Source of the DNA: Fen-1135 sp963705275
Lineage (GTDB): Bacteria > Desulfobacterota > Syntrophia > Syntrophales > UBA2185
Reading direction: 5' to 3'
NCBI GenBank assembly: GCA_963705275.1
Contig: OY970063.1
Location: 2,852,001 to 2,916,000, forward strand
DNA: 64,000 nucleotides
Each line of letters starts with the position of its first letter. Position 1 is the first letter of the stretch. The notes under the pieces were generated by a model that was not told where the DNA came from, made no database searches, and worked only from the letters and a program-made list of their open reading frames with translations. Shown here piece by piece: positions 15,799-25,145 of this stretch. A program made the position numbers and the translations under genes.

Positions 15799-17673
15799 GT
15801 GGATAAGGGAAAAGAGTTTGATCTGGACATGAAACGGCCGCTCAAAAAATGGCGGGCCTCTCTGTTTGCCGCCGGCCTCCTGTTTGTCATATTGCTGGTT
15901 GCATATGCGAACAGTTTTAGTTGTTCATGGCATTTTGATGATTATATAAATATAGTTGAGAATCCCGGCGTTCAGATAAAGACCCTGTCCTGGGAGGATA
16001 TAGGGAAGAGCCTTTACGGTATTGCTGGCAGCGCCAGGTGGCAACGGCCCGTTTCATATTTCACCCTTGCCGTGAATTACTATTTCGACGGGTTGAATGT
16101 TTTCTGGTATCATGTCGTCAATTTTTTCATCCACTATGTAACTTCCGTTTTTTTATTTCTTTTCATTTACAACACCCTTAAACTTCCCATTCTTGAAGGA
16201 CGCTATGAGAAGAATGCTTATTCTATCGCCCTTCTGGGCACGTTGTTTTGGGCGGTTAATCCTGTTCAAGTGATGGCCGTTACCTACATTGTGCAGAGGA
16301 TGGCGAGCATGGCGGCGATGTTTTACATCATGGCCATGTACTTCTACCTGAAGGGAAGAAGCGGGGATAAGACATGGAAGCGCGTCGTTTTTTTTATTTT
16401 AGCCGCTTTTTCTGCTTTATTATCTCTTGGTTCCAAGGAGAATGCGGCCATGCTGCCCGTAAGCCTTTTCCTTTTTGACCTCTTCCTCATTCAGGGTGTG
16501 ACAATTGAGAATATAAGGAAAAATTGGGCGGTGTGTCTTTTTGCCTTGTTGCTCGTTCCGGCGATTGGACTGGTGTATTATGATTTTTCTTCGATTACAG
16601 GAGACTATGATAAATTCAGGCCCTTCACGATGTGGGAGAGGGTGCTGACCCAGCCGCGGGTGATCCTTTTCTATATTTCTCTTTTGCTTTACCCTATCAC
16701 GTCCCGCATGATGTTTATCCATGATATGGAGATCTCAAGATCGCTCTTTGACCCATGGACGACCTTTGCTGCCGTTGTTGTGCTTTTGCTGATACTGGTT
16801 GTGGCTCTGTTGATCTCCCGTAAGAGACCCCTTATCTCCTACTGCATCATCTTCTTCCTCCTGAATCATCTGATCGAGGGATCGTTCATTTCTCTGGGGC
16901 TTGTTTACGAGCACCGTAATTACCTTCCTTCGATGCTTTTTTTCGTCCCATTGTCCATCTTCATCGTTTACGCCCTGAGTCACTTTGAAAAAAGAAAGAG
17001 GATGATTGTCGTTCTCTCGTCGGCGATTACGGCAGTAATAATTATTATGGGTGTGAGTGTTTATATTTATAACGATATCTTAAAGGATGAGATATCCTTC
17101 TGGAGTGACAATATCGAAAAGGCGCCACGACTCGCAATTGTACATAACAATCTGGGAGCCGCGTATCTGACCGCAGGCAGATTATCCGACGCATTCACCG
17201 AATTGACAAAAGCCACAGAGTCCTCTAATAGAGAGCATGCTGGGGTGGAATACATGACCTTCAGGTTACTAGGTTACTACTATACAGTAAATGGAGATGA
17301 CGAAAGGGCCCTTTTCTATACCAGGAAAGCCCTGGCCGGTTTCCCTTCCGATGCTGAGCTGTATAACCAGCTGGCAGTAATACTTATAAGGAAAAAGAAT
17401 TTGAAAGAGGCTGAAAGCGAAATGAAAAAGGCGATATCACTTAGAAAGAACCAGGCTTCTTTTCACATCAATCTTGGCAAGATATACCTCCTCCAAGGAA
17501 ATCCCGACGCCGCCATCAAGGAGGCCCAAAGGGGAATTTTCCTGGATGGAAATCCCTTAGAAGCGTACTGGCTGATGTCAGAAGCATTCAAGGGGAAGAA
17601 TGACCATAAAATGTCCGATCATTTTGGCAGCCTGGTATCCGGATTCAAACAGGCAAATAGACAATGTCCTTAG
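15799..17673 (+). CDS. TMTC-like membrane protein with TPR tail, copy 2
   Basis: 624 residues, GTG start assumed, AAGTATC-type weak ribosome site. Residues about 30-410 are nearly identical to copy 1 (four nucleotide changes, including Glu to Gly and Ile to Val), whereas the first 30 residues and the TPR tail (about 440-620) are only moderately similar. The tail has repeats such as NNLGAAYLTAGRLSDAFTEL and INLGKIYLLQGNPDAAIKEAQ. Same predicted GT-C activity with HFDDY; the different tail suggests another protein partner or substrate. It follows copy 1 by 49 bases, so it is probably co-transcribed. Confidence 0.8.
   Translation: MDKGKEFDLDMKRPLKKWRASLFAAGLLFVILLVAYANSFSCSWHFDDYINIVENPGVQIKTLSWEDIGKSLYGIAGSARWQRPVSYFTLAVNYYFDGLNVFWYHVVNFFIHYVTSVFLFLFIYNTLKLPILEGRYEKNAYSIALLGTLFWAVNPVQVMAVTYIVQRMASMAAMFYIMAMYFYLKGRSGDKTWKRVVFFILAAFSALLSLGSKENAAMLPVSLFLFDLFLIQGVTIENIRKNWAVCLFALLLVPAIGLVYYDFSSITGDYDKFRPFTMWERVLTQPRVILFYISLLLYPITSRMMFIHDMEISRSLFDPWTTFAAVVVLLLILVVALLISRKRPLISYCIIFFLLNHLIEGSFISLGLVYEHRNYLPSMLFFVPLSIFIVYALSHFEKRKRMIVVLSSAITAVIIIMGVSVYIYNDILKDEISFWSDNIEKAPRLAIVHNNLGAAYLTAGRLSDAFTELTKATESSNREHAGVEYMTFRLLGYYYTVNGDDERALFYTRKALAGFPSDAELYNQLAVILIRKKNLKEAESEMKKAISLRKNQASFHINLGKIYLLQGNPDAAIKEAQRGIFLDGNPLEAYWLMSEAFKGKNDHKMSDHFGSLVSGFKQANRQCP
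15893..17033 (+). repeat. Long direct repeat, unit 2 (with 13933-15073)
   Basis: Second unit of the 1,141-base near-identical direct repeat. After 17033 identity falls to roughly 80% for about 100 bases and then to protein-level similarity only; before 15893 the copies differ at once. Such a tract can recombine and delete the intervening 1,960 bases, fusing the N-terminus of copy 1 to the TPR tail of copy 2. Confidence 0.95.
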
Positions 17674-17774
17674 CGCAGGGCGACAATCGAAACGTGCGGG
17701 TCGCCGTGGTTTTTCCAGTTATTCAGCATTGTGTTCCAGAAGAATATGATATCCCCGCTTATGGTTAATCATCA

Positions 17775-18965
17775 ATGATTGATATCAGAGAAATTGAGAC
17801 AATTCTCTGCGCCACTTTGGACCGGGCCCAATCTTTAGGTTACAGCGGCTATTCCAAATTTGACGCTCTCAACAGTCGCGTAGTCCGGGCTCTGTCTTTT
17901 AATTTCTGGCCGTTCCGCCTGCTTTGGACGCAACTTATCATGCGGGCACCCATAAATCTGCGGCCCCTCTTTTGCGTGAGAAAGGGCGTTAATCCGGAAT
18001 CTCCGGCACTGTTTGCACGGGCCAATCTGGATTTGCATTCCATGAGTTCTACTGGCCCCTTCAAGGAAAGGGCTGCAAGTTGTCTGGACTGGCTGATGGC
18101 AAATACTTCAAGAGAAAAAGGAGATTACCACGGCAGTTGCTGGGGCTATCATCACCCATGGCAGAGCCCGGGTTTCTACCAACCGCCAGGCTATCCCAAT
18201 TGCTACATCACTGTCATCGCCGGAGAGGCTCTTCTGCATGGGTTTCGACAACTTGATATTGAGGATTGCCTCATCACTGCCCGGAGTGCCGTTGATTTTA
18301 TTTTATATGATTTAGATGTGTTACACGAGACTGCCGAGGAAAAATGCATATCATACGTGCCAAAGATGAAAACAGAGTTTGCCGTGATAAATATTAATGC
18401 CCAAGCTGCGGCATTTATTGCTCAGGTAGGAATATTGACGAGCGAGACATTTCTTCTGGATCAGGCACGGAAACTTCTTTCCTTCGTATCTCGCTTTCAA
18501 ACTTCCTATGGGGCATGGTATTATACCACGAATCCCAGGCAGAGCCTGGTGGCGCATGATAACTATCATACGGGCATGATTCTGGACGCCTATCTGGCTT
18601 ATGAAGATGCGACAGGTGACCAGCGCTTCCTAGAGACCTATGAAAGGGGTTTGACATTCTACGGGAAAGAACTGTTTCTTCCTAATGGTGCACCCAAGTG
18701 GGCCAGCGACAAGATCATGCCGCATGACGTTCATGGGTCCGCCCAGGGTATGTTGACCTTTGCCAAGGCTCGCGACCAGGAAATGGCTCTTCGCATTGCT
18801 TCCTGGGGGCTTCAGAATTTCTATAAGGGTGAAGGTGAATTTGCCTATCAGAAAGGCCGTTTCATCAATAAACGGTTCACCCTTCTCCATTGGTGTAACG
18901 GATGGATGGCCCGCGGACTGGCCATATTGCTTTCGCTGTTAAGAAAAACAGAAAGTAAGGAATAG
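17775..18965 (+). CDS. Putative alpha/alpha-toroid protein of glycan locus, function unknown
   Basis: 396 residues, soluble. It has repeated helix pairs with aromatic and His-rich connecting loops (CWGYHHPWQSPGFYQ, YGAWYYTTNPRQSLVAHDNYHTG, DVHGSAQGMLTFAKA), the look of six-hairpin or prenyltransferase-like alpha/alpha barrels used by glycan epimerases, lyases and glycosidases. No catalytic signature lets me name a reaction. It is followed six bases later by a methyltransferase and then DUF354 and a polysaccharide deacetylase, so a role in surface polysaccharide is likely. Confidence 0.6.
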   Translation: MIDIREIETILCATLDRAQSLGYSGYSKFDALNSRVVRALSFNFWPFRLLWTQLIMRAPINLRPLFCVRKGVNPESPALFARANLDLHSMSSTGPFKERAASCLDWLMANTSREKGDYHGSCWGYHHPWQSPGFYQPPGYPNCYITVIAGEALLHGFRQLDIEDCLITARSAVDFILYDLDVLHETAEEKCISYVPKMKTEFAVININAQAAAFIAQVGILTSETFLLDQARKLLSFVSRFQTSYGAWYYTTNPRQSLVAHDNYHTGMILDAYLAYEDATGDQRFLETYERGLTFYGKELFLPNGAPKWASDKIMPHDVHGSAQGMLTFAKARDQEMALRIASWGLQNFYKGEGEFAYQKGRFINKRFTLLHWCNGWMARGLAILLSLLRKTESKE

Positions 18966-18971
18966 CATTAG

Positions 18972-19751
18972 ATGCCATTTGGTTCAGAATTAGCGTTGAC
19001 TCCGGGCTTGAGCCTGGTGGAGCGACTCTACGTGAAGGTTTTCGGGGCCCCTATTTTAGGGCTCCGTGTACGTGCCCGCACCATTCTTCCTTTTCTAGAT
19101 AGAGTTCCTTATCCCCGCAGGATTGCCGATGCGGGGTGTGGTAGAGGGATGATCACTCTTGCCTGCGCCAGACGCTTTCCGGCCGCTGAAGTTCTTGGCG
19201 TTGATCTGGATGAATATCAGAACCTAATCAATACCGCGATTGCTGAAAAACTTGGATGCAAAAAGGTGCAATTTGTAACTATGGACGCTCTGAGGCTGCC
19301 TGAATTGGGCAGATTCAACCTGATCATATCGACAGATATGCTTGAGCATCTCAAGGACGACCTCGGTGCAGTGAGGATGTTTTGTGAGGCCCTCGAACCG
19401 AATGGTTATTTGCTTGTCCATGTACCGCATCTGACACGGAGCATTTTTGGCTGGCAAAGAGAAAACTGGATGGACATCGACGGTCATGTGAGACCGGGAT
19501 ACACAAAGGATGAGTTGATGCGTCTTCTTACCAGAGGAGGGCTTCATGTCAAAACCTGTGTCTATAATTATAATACAATGGAAACATTGACCAACGATAT
19601 CAGCAAGCTGATAACCGGCGCCCGAGAAAGAAATAAGGGCCTTTACGCATTGGTTTTTCCTCTGCTTCTATTCGTTAGTTTTCTGAGCTCATTTTACCGA
19701 TCTCAGAAGAGTGGATCGGGTCTTGTCGCATTGGCTGTGAAGGAGGTCTAG
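18972..19751 (+). CDS. Class I SAM-dependent methyltransferase
   Basis: 259 residues. The Rossmann motif I is IADAGCGRGMITLACA (about residues 52-67), followed by the acidic residue of motif II in VLGVDLDEYQ and motif IV in FNLIISTDMLEHL. The C-terminus (about 220-245) is hydrophobic, suggesting membrane association. Substrate is unknown; in this setting a sugar or lipid-linked glycan is plausible. The stop overlaps the strong AGGAGGT ribosome site of the next gene, so the genes are in one operon. Confidence 0.85.
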   Translation: MPFGSELALTPGLSLVERLYVKVFGAPILGLRVRARTILPFLDRVPYPRRIADAGCGRGMITLACARRFPAAEVLGVDLDEYQNLINTAIAEKLGCKKVQFVTMDALRLPELGRFNLIISTDMLEHLKDDLGAVRMFCEALEPNGYLLVHVPHLTRSIFGWQRENWMDIDGHVRPGYTKDELMRLLTRGGLHVKTCVYNYNTMETLTNDISKLITGARERNKGLYALVFPLLLFVSFLSSFYRSQKSGSGLVALAVKEV

Positions 19752-19756
19752 CTCCA

Positions 19757-20797
19757 TTGAAATTTCTGATAGACATACTGCATCCCAAGCATGTGCATTT
19801 CTTCCGGCCCTTGATGAAAAGATGGCAGGATCGGGGTCACACAGTCAAGATCGTCACCCGCGACAAGGATATTACCCATGAGCTCCTCAATTTGTTCAAC
19901 ATTCCCTATGTTTGCTTGTCAAAACAGAAAAAGGGTTTAGGCCTTGCCCATGAATTATTGAAGCGCTGGTTTGAATTTGCTATATTGCTCCGGGATTTTC
20001 GCCCCGATATTGTCCTCTCCATCGGCGGTATAACCACGTCCCTCCCATCCAGACTGCTCGGTATTCCCAACATTGCTCTGACTGATACAGAAACGGCGGA
20101 GCTCAGCAATAGAATAGCTTTTCCCTTTGCAGACAGGGTTCTCACACCGGAGTGGTTTACCAGAGACTTCGGCAGGCGCCATTACCGTTATCGGAGTTTT
20201 CACGAATGGAGCTACCTGCACCCTCATGAGTTTACTCCAGACCCCGAACTCGTAAGGGATGAGGGGATCGATCCTGATCAGCCGTATGCTGTGGTACGCT
20301 TTGTCCGCTGGGATGCCGTACATGATCGGGGAGAAAAAGGATTCAATGCGGAGGATGCCGTTCGATTGATTCAGCAGCTCTCGTCGAGAATGAAGGTAGT
20401 ATTGACGACAGAAACTCCGCCTCCAGAGGCGCTCAGAAAGTTCGCAATTGCTATCAGAATAGACAGGATGCATCACGTGATGGCCTATGCCCGGCTGGTG
20501 GTAGGAGAAAGCCCCAGTATGTGTGCCGAGGCTGCTCTTATGGGTGTGCCTTCCGTACTGGCATCGAGTTGGGCCGGCGAATGCGGGAATATGAAAGTTC
20601 TGTCGGATCTGTTCGGACTGATGAAGGTATATGATTATGGGTCTGATGCTGTTGCTGCGGCAATTGCCATGGCCGATAGTCCTCCGTCCAGGGAACACAT
20701 GCGCGGGCAAAGGGATAAGCTGGTCAGAAGCTTGGATTATATTCCAGATGTGATCGAAAAGAATATCCATGATCTGGCAGGGGGAAAAGATGTCTGA
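19757..20797 (+). CDS. DUF354 family protein (GT-B-like)
   Basis: 346 residues matching DUF354, which has a two-domain GT-B-like fold similar to UDP-GlcNAc 2-epimerase and MurG. N-terminal MKFLIDILHPKHVHFFRPL, GITTSLPSRLLG and the C-terminal GESPSMCAEAALMGVPSV, which resembles the nucleotide-sugar binding region of the fold, are visible. Start is TTG at 19757, supported by AGGAGGT nine bases upstream. The stop overlaps the start of the deacetylase gene. Activity not established for the family. Confidence 0.85.
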   Translation: MKFLIDILHPKHVHFFRPLMKRWQDRGHTVKIVTRDKDITHELLNLFNIPYVCLSKQKKGLGLAHELLKRWFEFAILLRDFRPDIVLSIGGITTSLPSRLLGIPNIALTDTETAELSNRIAFPFADRVLTPEWFTRDFGRRHYRYRSFHEWSYLHPHEFTPDPELVRDEGIDPDQPYAVVRFVRWDAVHDRGEKGFNAEDAVRLIQQLSSRMKVVLTTETPPPEALRKFAIAIRIDRMHHVMAYARLVVGESPSMCAEAALMGVPSVLASSWAGECGNMKVLSDLFGLMKVYDYGSDAVAAAIAMADSPPSREHMRGQRDKLVRSLDYIPDVIEKNIHDLAGGKDV

Positions 20798-22238
20798 AAG
20801 GCTGCCTGTGGAAATGGTTTTCTTTGGAGAGCCGTTTGACAGAGAGGCGGTAATTCATACGCTGCGCCATCTGGCCATGCGGACTGGGTGGACTTTTCGT
20901 CCGAAAGCTGAACGACGGCTCATCTATGCTACGACGGAAAATCCAATGGAGATACCCGCCGGGGATGGCGATCTTGTCATATTATCTTCACAGGAAGTTA
21001 AGAAGCATATGACAGAAGGCCGGGCTGGCATTCCGCTCAGAGGAGGCTGTGCCGGACGATTGCCATTCTATCATCCAAAGGGAGACGATTTCAGCAAACG
21101 GGGATGGATCAAGGCAGATGTTATTGCGGGAGCCCATGCGCTTCTTAACCTTCTTTATGAACGGAGAAACCGTCCTCTAGAAAGAGACGGCTGGATGCGT
21201 TTTGCGGAAGACTGGTGGACGGGGGCGGGTTTCAGGAAGCCGGAGCCCCTGTCAGATTCCTGGCTTAATAGGATTGTTTCTGAGGCGGAAAAAATTGGAT
21301 GGCCTCATGTCGAAAGACAGGGTAACGATATACTGATTCGTGCTCCAGGGACGGTCGTTCTCACGCACGATGTCGATTATATGCCGACTACCGCGAATCG
21401 TGGTCTGCCACGATTTCTCCGGTCGGTAGCCAGGCAGCTGCTGGTCAGGAGGAGTGTGGGTAATGCGAGGCAGATCGTAAATAAGTATCGTCAAGCCTTT
21501 TTTCAGCCTGTACCCTATGATGCATTGAAATCCATTGCGGAAGCGGAAGCGGGACTAGGAGCAATTTCTTCTTTTCAGTTTACGGTGGTAAGAAGACACA
21601 GGAACGATCCAGCCTACGATTTGCGCAATTACCACACCACAGACGGTCTGAGATATCTGATTCAGGAGGGATTTGAGATCTGCCTCCATGGAAGCTACAG
21701 GGCAGGAAGGACGCCGGGACAACTTGCCGTGGAGAAGATCGAACTTGAAGGTATTCTGGACATAAGCGTCTCCGGGCATCGGCAGCATTACCTCAATTTC
21801 CATCCTGCCACATTCTTCCCGGAATTGGAAAGAGCAGGGTTGGAATATGACATGTCTGTCGGTTATAATGACATGACTGGACCCCGTGCAGGGACGCTAT
21901 TTCCCTTCAGACCTTATGACATGGAGAGGGCTAAGCCCTTTTCCCTGTGGGAAATACCCTTTATTCTGATGGACACGACCTTAGCTACAACCTACCGATT
22001 TTCATCCGGCGAGGCCCTGGATCACTGCATGGATCAAATTCGGGATATGGAAAAATCGGGAGGATGCGTTTCGCTTATATGGCATCAGGAACAGCTGAGC
22101 GGCCTGTTAGATCCCGGATTCGATGGGATCTACTGGACATTGTTGAAAAGGCTCAAGGAGCGCGGGATAAGGTTATACAGCGGACAAAGGCTCCTGCCAG
22201 CAATGGATGAGTTGTGGAAAGTTTCCATCGAGGCGTAA
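20790..22238 (+). CDS. Polysaccharide deacetylase-like protein
   Basis: 482 residues. The C-terminal half has the carbohydrate esterase 4 layout: VVLTHDVDYMP (catalytic and metal Asp, about 192-202), EICLHGSYRAGRTPGQL (metal His), SGHRQHYLNF (Arg motif) and SLIWHQEQLSG (final His). The N-terminal 170 residues match a domain often found in front of CE4 in capsule loci. ATG at 20790 overlaps the preceding stop by eight bases, with GGGGGA upstream. Probably N-deacetylates an amino-sugar residue of the locus product. Confidence 0.85.
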   Translation: MSERLPVEMVFFGEPFDREAVIHTLRHLAMRTGWTFRPKAERRLIYATTENPMEIPAGDGDLVILSSQEVKKHMTEGRAGIPLRGGCAGRLPFYHPKGDDFSKRGWIKADVIAGAHALLNLLYERRNRPLERDGWMRFAEDWWTGAGFRKPEPLSDSWLNRIVSEAEKIGWPHVERQGNDILIRAPGTVVLTHDVDYMPTTANRGLPRFLRSVARQLLVRRSVGNARQIVNKYRQAFFQPVPYDALKSIAEAEAGLGAISSFQFTVVRRHRNDPAYDLRNYHTTDGLRYLIQEGFEICLHGSYRAGRTPGQLAVEKIELEGILDISVSGHRQHYLNFHPATFFPELERAGLEYDMSVGYNDMTGPRAGTLFPFRPYDMERAKPFSLWEIPFILMDTTLATTYRFSSGEALDHCMDQIRDMEKSGGCVSLIWHQEQLSGLLDPGFDGIYWTLLKRLKERGIRLYSGQRLLPAMDELWKVSIEA

Positions 22239-22241
22239 TCG

Positions 22242-22943
22242 ATGCAAGAAAAATCATATTCGGAAAAAGATCTCGCATATTTTAACCGGTTCACTTCCGG
22301 CTATTTCCCATATGCAGAAAAAGATTTGGATACTATGCTTGAACCGATCGATTCCGTGATCGGTCAATTCAGGAGGTTACGTATTTGTGAAATCGGCTGC
22401 GCTTCTGGCCAATTTTCGCAGGCGCTGGCGGCAAGGTATATGGGCCAGTCTATTTCCTTGTTCGGCCTGGATATTGCGTCCCAGGTGCTTGCTCGTTATC
22501 CCTATGAGAAGATTTGCGGTAGTGCCTTCTCGATTCCATTGAAAAGCGAAAGCTTCAACATGGTCTGCCTGCCTGCCACGCTGCACCACCTATTTCCTCT
22601 GGCGGATTCTGTCAAGGAGTTACATAGAATTCTCGTTCCTGGCGGTTATTTCTATTGTATGGAACCGAATTACTTTCATCCACATCGTCGTTTCTTCATG
22701 AGATTTAAAACCTTATATAACTTATATAGAGAGACGAATGATGTTCCCGTAGAACCTGAGAATCTCAAGAAGATGTTAAGGACATTTGATTTAGAGCCAG
22801 TATTCTTTAAGTACATTAATATCTATTCTTCTCAGCCCTCATTTTTGCAAAGAATGCAGAATGCGTTTAGTCATTTGCAATCAATAAGAGGACTTTGCAA
22901 ATACCTGTTGCCTTGGTTTATTTTAGTTGCACGAAAAATATGA
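22242..22943 (+). CDS. Class I SAM-dependent methyltransferase (type 11)
   Basis: 233 residues. Motif I is ICEIGCASGQFSQALA (about 46-61), motif II acidic residue in LFGLDIASQ, and post-motif LPATLHHLFPLADSVKELHRIL is typical of Methyltransf_11. GAGG lies eight bases before the ATG and the preceding deacetylase stop is four bases away. Substrate unknown. It is the last gene before a clearly AT-richer pair. Confidence 0.85.
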   Translation: MQEKSYSEKDLAYFNRFTSGYFPYAEKDLDTMLEPIDSVIGQFRRLRICEIGCASGQFSQALAARYMGQSISLFGLDIASQVLARYPYEKICGSAFSIPLKSESFNMVCLPATLHHLFPLADSVKELHRILVPGGYFYCMEPNYFHPHRRFFMRFKTLYNLYRETNDVPVEPENLKKMLRTFDLEPVFFKYINIYSSQPSFLQRMQNAFSHLQSIRGLCKYLLPWFILVARKI

Positions 22944-22990
22944 GCATAAGCTAATATAGTTATATGTGATATGCCATAAGGAGCGGATAT

Positions 22991-24112
22991 ATGAGTAATC
23001 AGTTCGATATTATTAAAAGAACCGACTTCTACGCTATAAAGAATGTTCTAAGAATCCTCCCATTCTCAAGAAGTCCGTTAAGTAAGTTAAGAAATGTGTG
23101 TCGATTTTTAACAAGCAAGAGGCGGGAATGGGTATCATATGGCCCGTTAGAATACCAGATTGACATTACATATCGCTGTAATCTTAATTGCAATACATGT
23201 TTTTTGCGGAAACAAAATTTACAGATGAATTCTCAGTCGGATATGTCGACAACAGAAATAAATTATATATTAGATAAAGCGGATAAAACGGCTATTGCAA
23301 TCCTGCTTGGTGGCGGAGAACCTCTACTGTATCCTGATGTTGGAAAGGTAATTAATATGGTCGTAAGACGCGGATTCTATTGTAGTCTTTCGACAAACGG
23401 GATCCTCTTAGGCAAGTTGGGAACGGATATTATTGATGCTGGTGCTCATTCGATAAATGTCAGTATTGATGGTCATGATGCTGATACATATAATAAAGTG
23501 CGAAATGCGGACCGCCGAACATGGGATGTCCTTATAGACTCTATTCAAACTTTCAGAAGTTTACTGGATAAGAAAAGAAAAAATTTCTTCCAATTCCGAT
23601 GTAATTTTACCTTGACACGTCAAACAGTACACTATCTGAAAGAAATGATTTCCTTCGCAACAAAGCTAAGATTTGATGTGATTTACTTCAACAATATTAA
23701 TTCTTTCAGCGGGGAAGATCTTACTCTTTACTCCAATGATTTGGAGGTTAGAGAGATATTGAATGACGTCATTCAAACCTGCCAACCCGATGCTTATGTT
23801 TATCTTCCTATTTTAGTAGATAGATCACGTCGAGGTTTTTGCAGAGATCCATTTGTTCTCACCGTTATAAAGAAGTCCGGATTGCAGGGCAGATGTTGTT
23901 TTGACCTGCCTGTTACGGAGAATGGGAATTTTTTTGGTGATCGAGAGCCGTTTAATACTGAGAGGTACCAAGCGTTAAGAAGAATATTTTTGCATGAGGA
24001 CACTTTGCTGCCGGATGAATGTGATCATTGTTATAGACGTTTTGAGCATGCAGGAATTGAATCTAAGAAAGTTTATTACAATCCTTTTCGTCGTAGATGG
24101 ATTTTTGTTTGA
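22991..24112 (+). CDS. Radical SAM protein
   Basis: 373 residues. The Fe-S cluster motif is ITYRCNLNCNTCFLRK (CxxxCxxC, about 59-66), followed by the SAM-contacting GGGEPLLYPDV and NVSIDGHDADTY. The C-terminal part has extra cysteines (GRCCFDLP, DECDHCYRRF) that may bind a second cluster, as in SPASM-like proteins. AAGGAG is eight bases before ATG. The gene is AT-rich (about a third GC by eye) in contrast to the genes before and after, which suggests recent acquisition. Reaction unknown. Confidence 0.85.
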   Translation: MSNQFDIIKRTDFYAIKNVLRILPFSRSPLSKLRNVCRFLTSKRREWVSYGPLEYQIDITYRCNLNCNTCFLRKQNLQMNSQSDMSTTEINYILDKADKTAIAILLGGGEPLLYPDVGKVINMVVRRGFYCSLSTNGILLGKLGTDIIDAGAHSINVSIDGHDADTYNKVRNADRRTWDVLIDSIQTFRSLLDKKRKNFFQFRCNFTLTRQTVHYLKEMISFATKLRFDVIYFNNINSFSGEDLTLYSNDLEVREILNDVIQTCQPDAYVYLPILVDRSRRGFCRDPFVLTVIKKSGLQGRCCFDLPVTENGNFFGDREPFNTERYQALRRIFLHEDTLLPDECDHCYRRFEHAGIESKKVYYNPFRRRWIFV

Positions 24113-24170
24113 TGCTGATACCCAATAGCGCCTTGAATTAAATATTAGATACGTCCACGAGCGCAGAGAA

Positions 24171-25145
24171 ATGACTTTCCTGGTTAATAAAGAAAAAGCA
24201 AAACGATCCTTCTACAAAGGCATGGTATTTTGTTGTCGTTTGCTTGTCAGCTTTCTTCTGTTGGTCTGGATTATTCATTCGATAGATTTGAATGTTTTCA
24301 AGAATACTATTGTTTCTCCAAGGCTTTACCCAATAATTGTGATGGCTGTCGTTGGAGTTCTATTTATTATTTTAAGTGCTATTAAGCTGTGGATTCTGTT
24401 AAGAGCATTCAGTTCAATCTCTCTTGGTCTTTTTCTAAAATATTTTTTTTTCACCTGTTCTATAGCCTCTCTTGTGCCGGCTATAGTCGGAGATATTACG
24501 CTGATTGGTCTGGCCAAGCGTAGTGATATTCCCATGAACGAGAGTATATCTGCTCTTCTCATGGATAGATTAATAACCACTACGGTTGCATTGTTTATTT
24601 TCACACCCTTTACTTTGGTCTTTGCATTACATATAGAACCGTTGTTTATGATCTTTCTGACTATAACATCGTTGGTACTTTTTGTTGCATTGATTTGGCT
24701 TGTCTTTAGGTTCGCTCCAAGAATCATGGACAAATTATTTGTATTAAGCGGATTTTGGCATTCATTTTCTATGTATGCGACAAGATACAGGGTTAATTTG
24801 TATAAGAACTTTTTGATAACCTGTCTCAGGGGGATTGTGTCAGGTATAACCATCATATCTGCCCTTATGGCTGCAAATTTACAACCGCCTGTAGGCATTA
24901 CGATATGTATTTCAAATACTCTCTCTATCTTATCATATATTCCTATAAGTGTAAGTGGACTAGGTGTTTTTGAAGGAAGTGGACTAATCCTGTTCGAAGC
25001 CGTCGGTTTAAACAGGGAACAGGTTTTGGCTGGACTTGTTTACCATCGTATATATATTATTATTTGGGCGTGTTTGACGTGGCTCGTTCTGACGTCAATG
25101 TTCGCGATAAAAAGGTATTCAGGGAATCATGATTTTTACAAGTAA
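24171..25145 (+). CDS. UPF0104 / LPG-synthase-TM-type membrane protein
   Basis: 324 residues with eight or so transmembrane helices. The motifs SIASLVPAIVGDITLIGLAKR and SYIPISVSGLGVFEGSG (key parts PAIVGD and SGLGVFEG) are the conserved loops of the lysylphosphatidylglycerol-synthetase transmembrane family, whose members occur widely in glycan and glycolipid loci as possible flippases. There is no soluble aminoacyl-transferase domain, so LPG synthesis is not implied. AT-rich like the gene before it. Its end overlaps the next gene by 17 bases. Confidence 0.82.
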   Translation: MTFLVNKEKAKRSFYKGMVFCCRLLVSFLLLVWIIHSIDLNVFKNTIVSPRLYPIIVMAVVGVLFIILSAIKLWILLRAFSSISLGLFLKYFFFTCSIASLVPAIVGDITLIGLAKRSDIPMNESISALLMDRLITTTVALFIFTPFTLVFALHIEPLFMIFLTITSLVLFVALIWLVFRFAPRIMDKLFVLSGFWHSFSMYATRYRVNLYKNFLITCLRGIVSGITIISALMAANLQPPVGITICISNTLSILSYIPISVSGLGVFEGSGLILFEAVGLNREQVLAGLVYHRIYIIIWACLTWLVLTSMFAIKRYSGNHDFYK

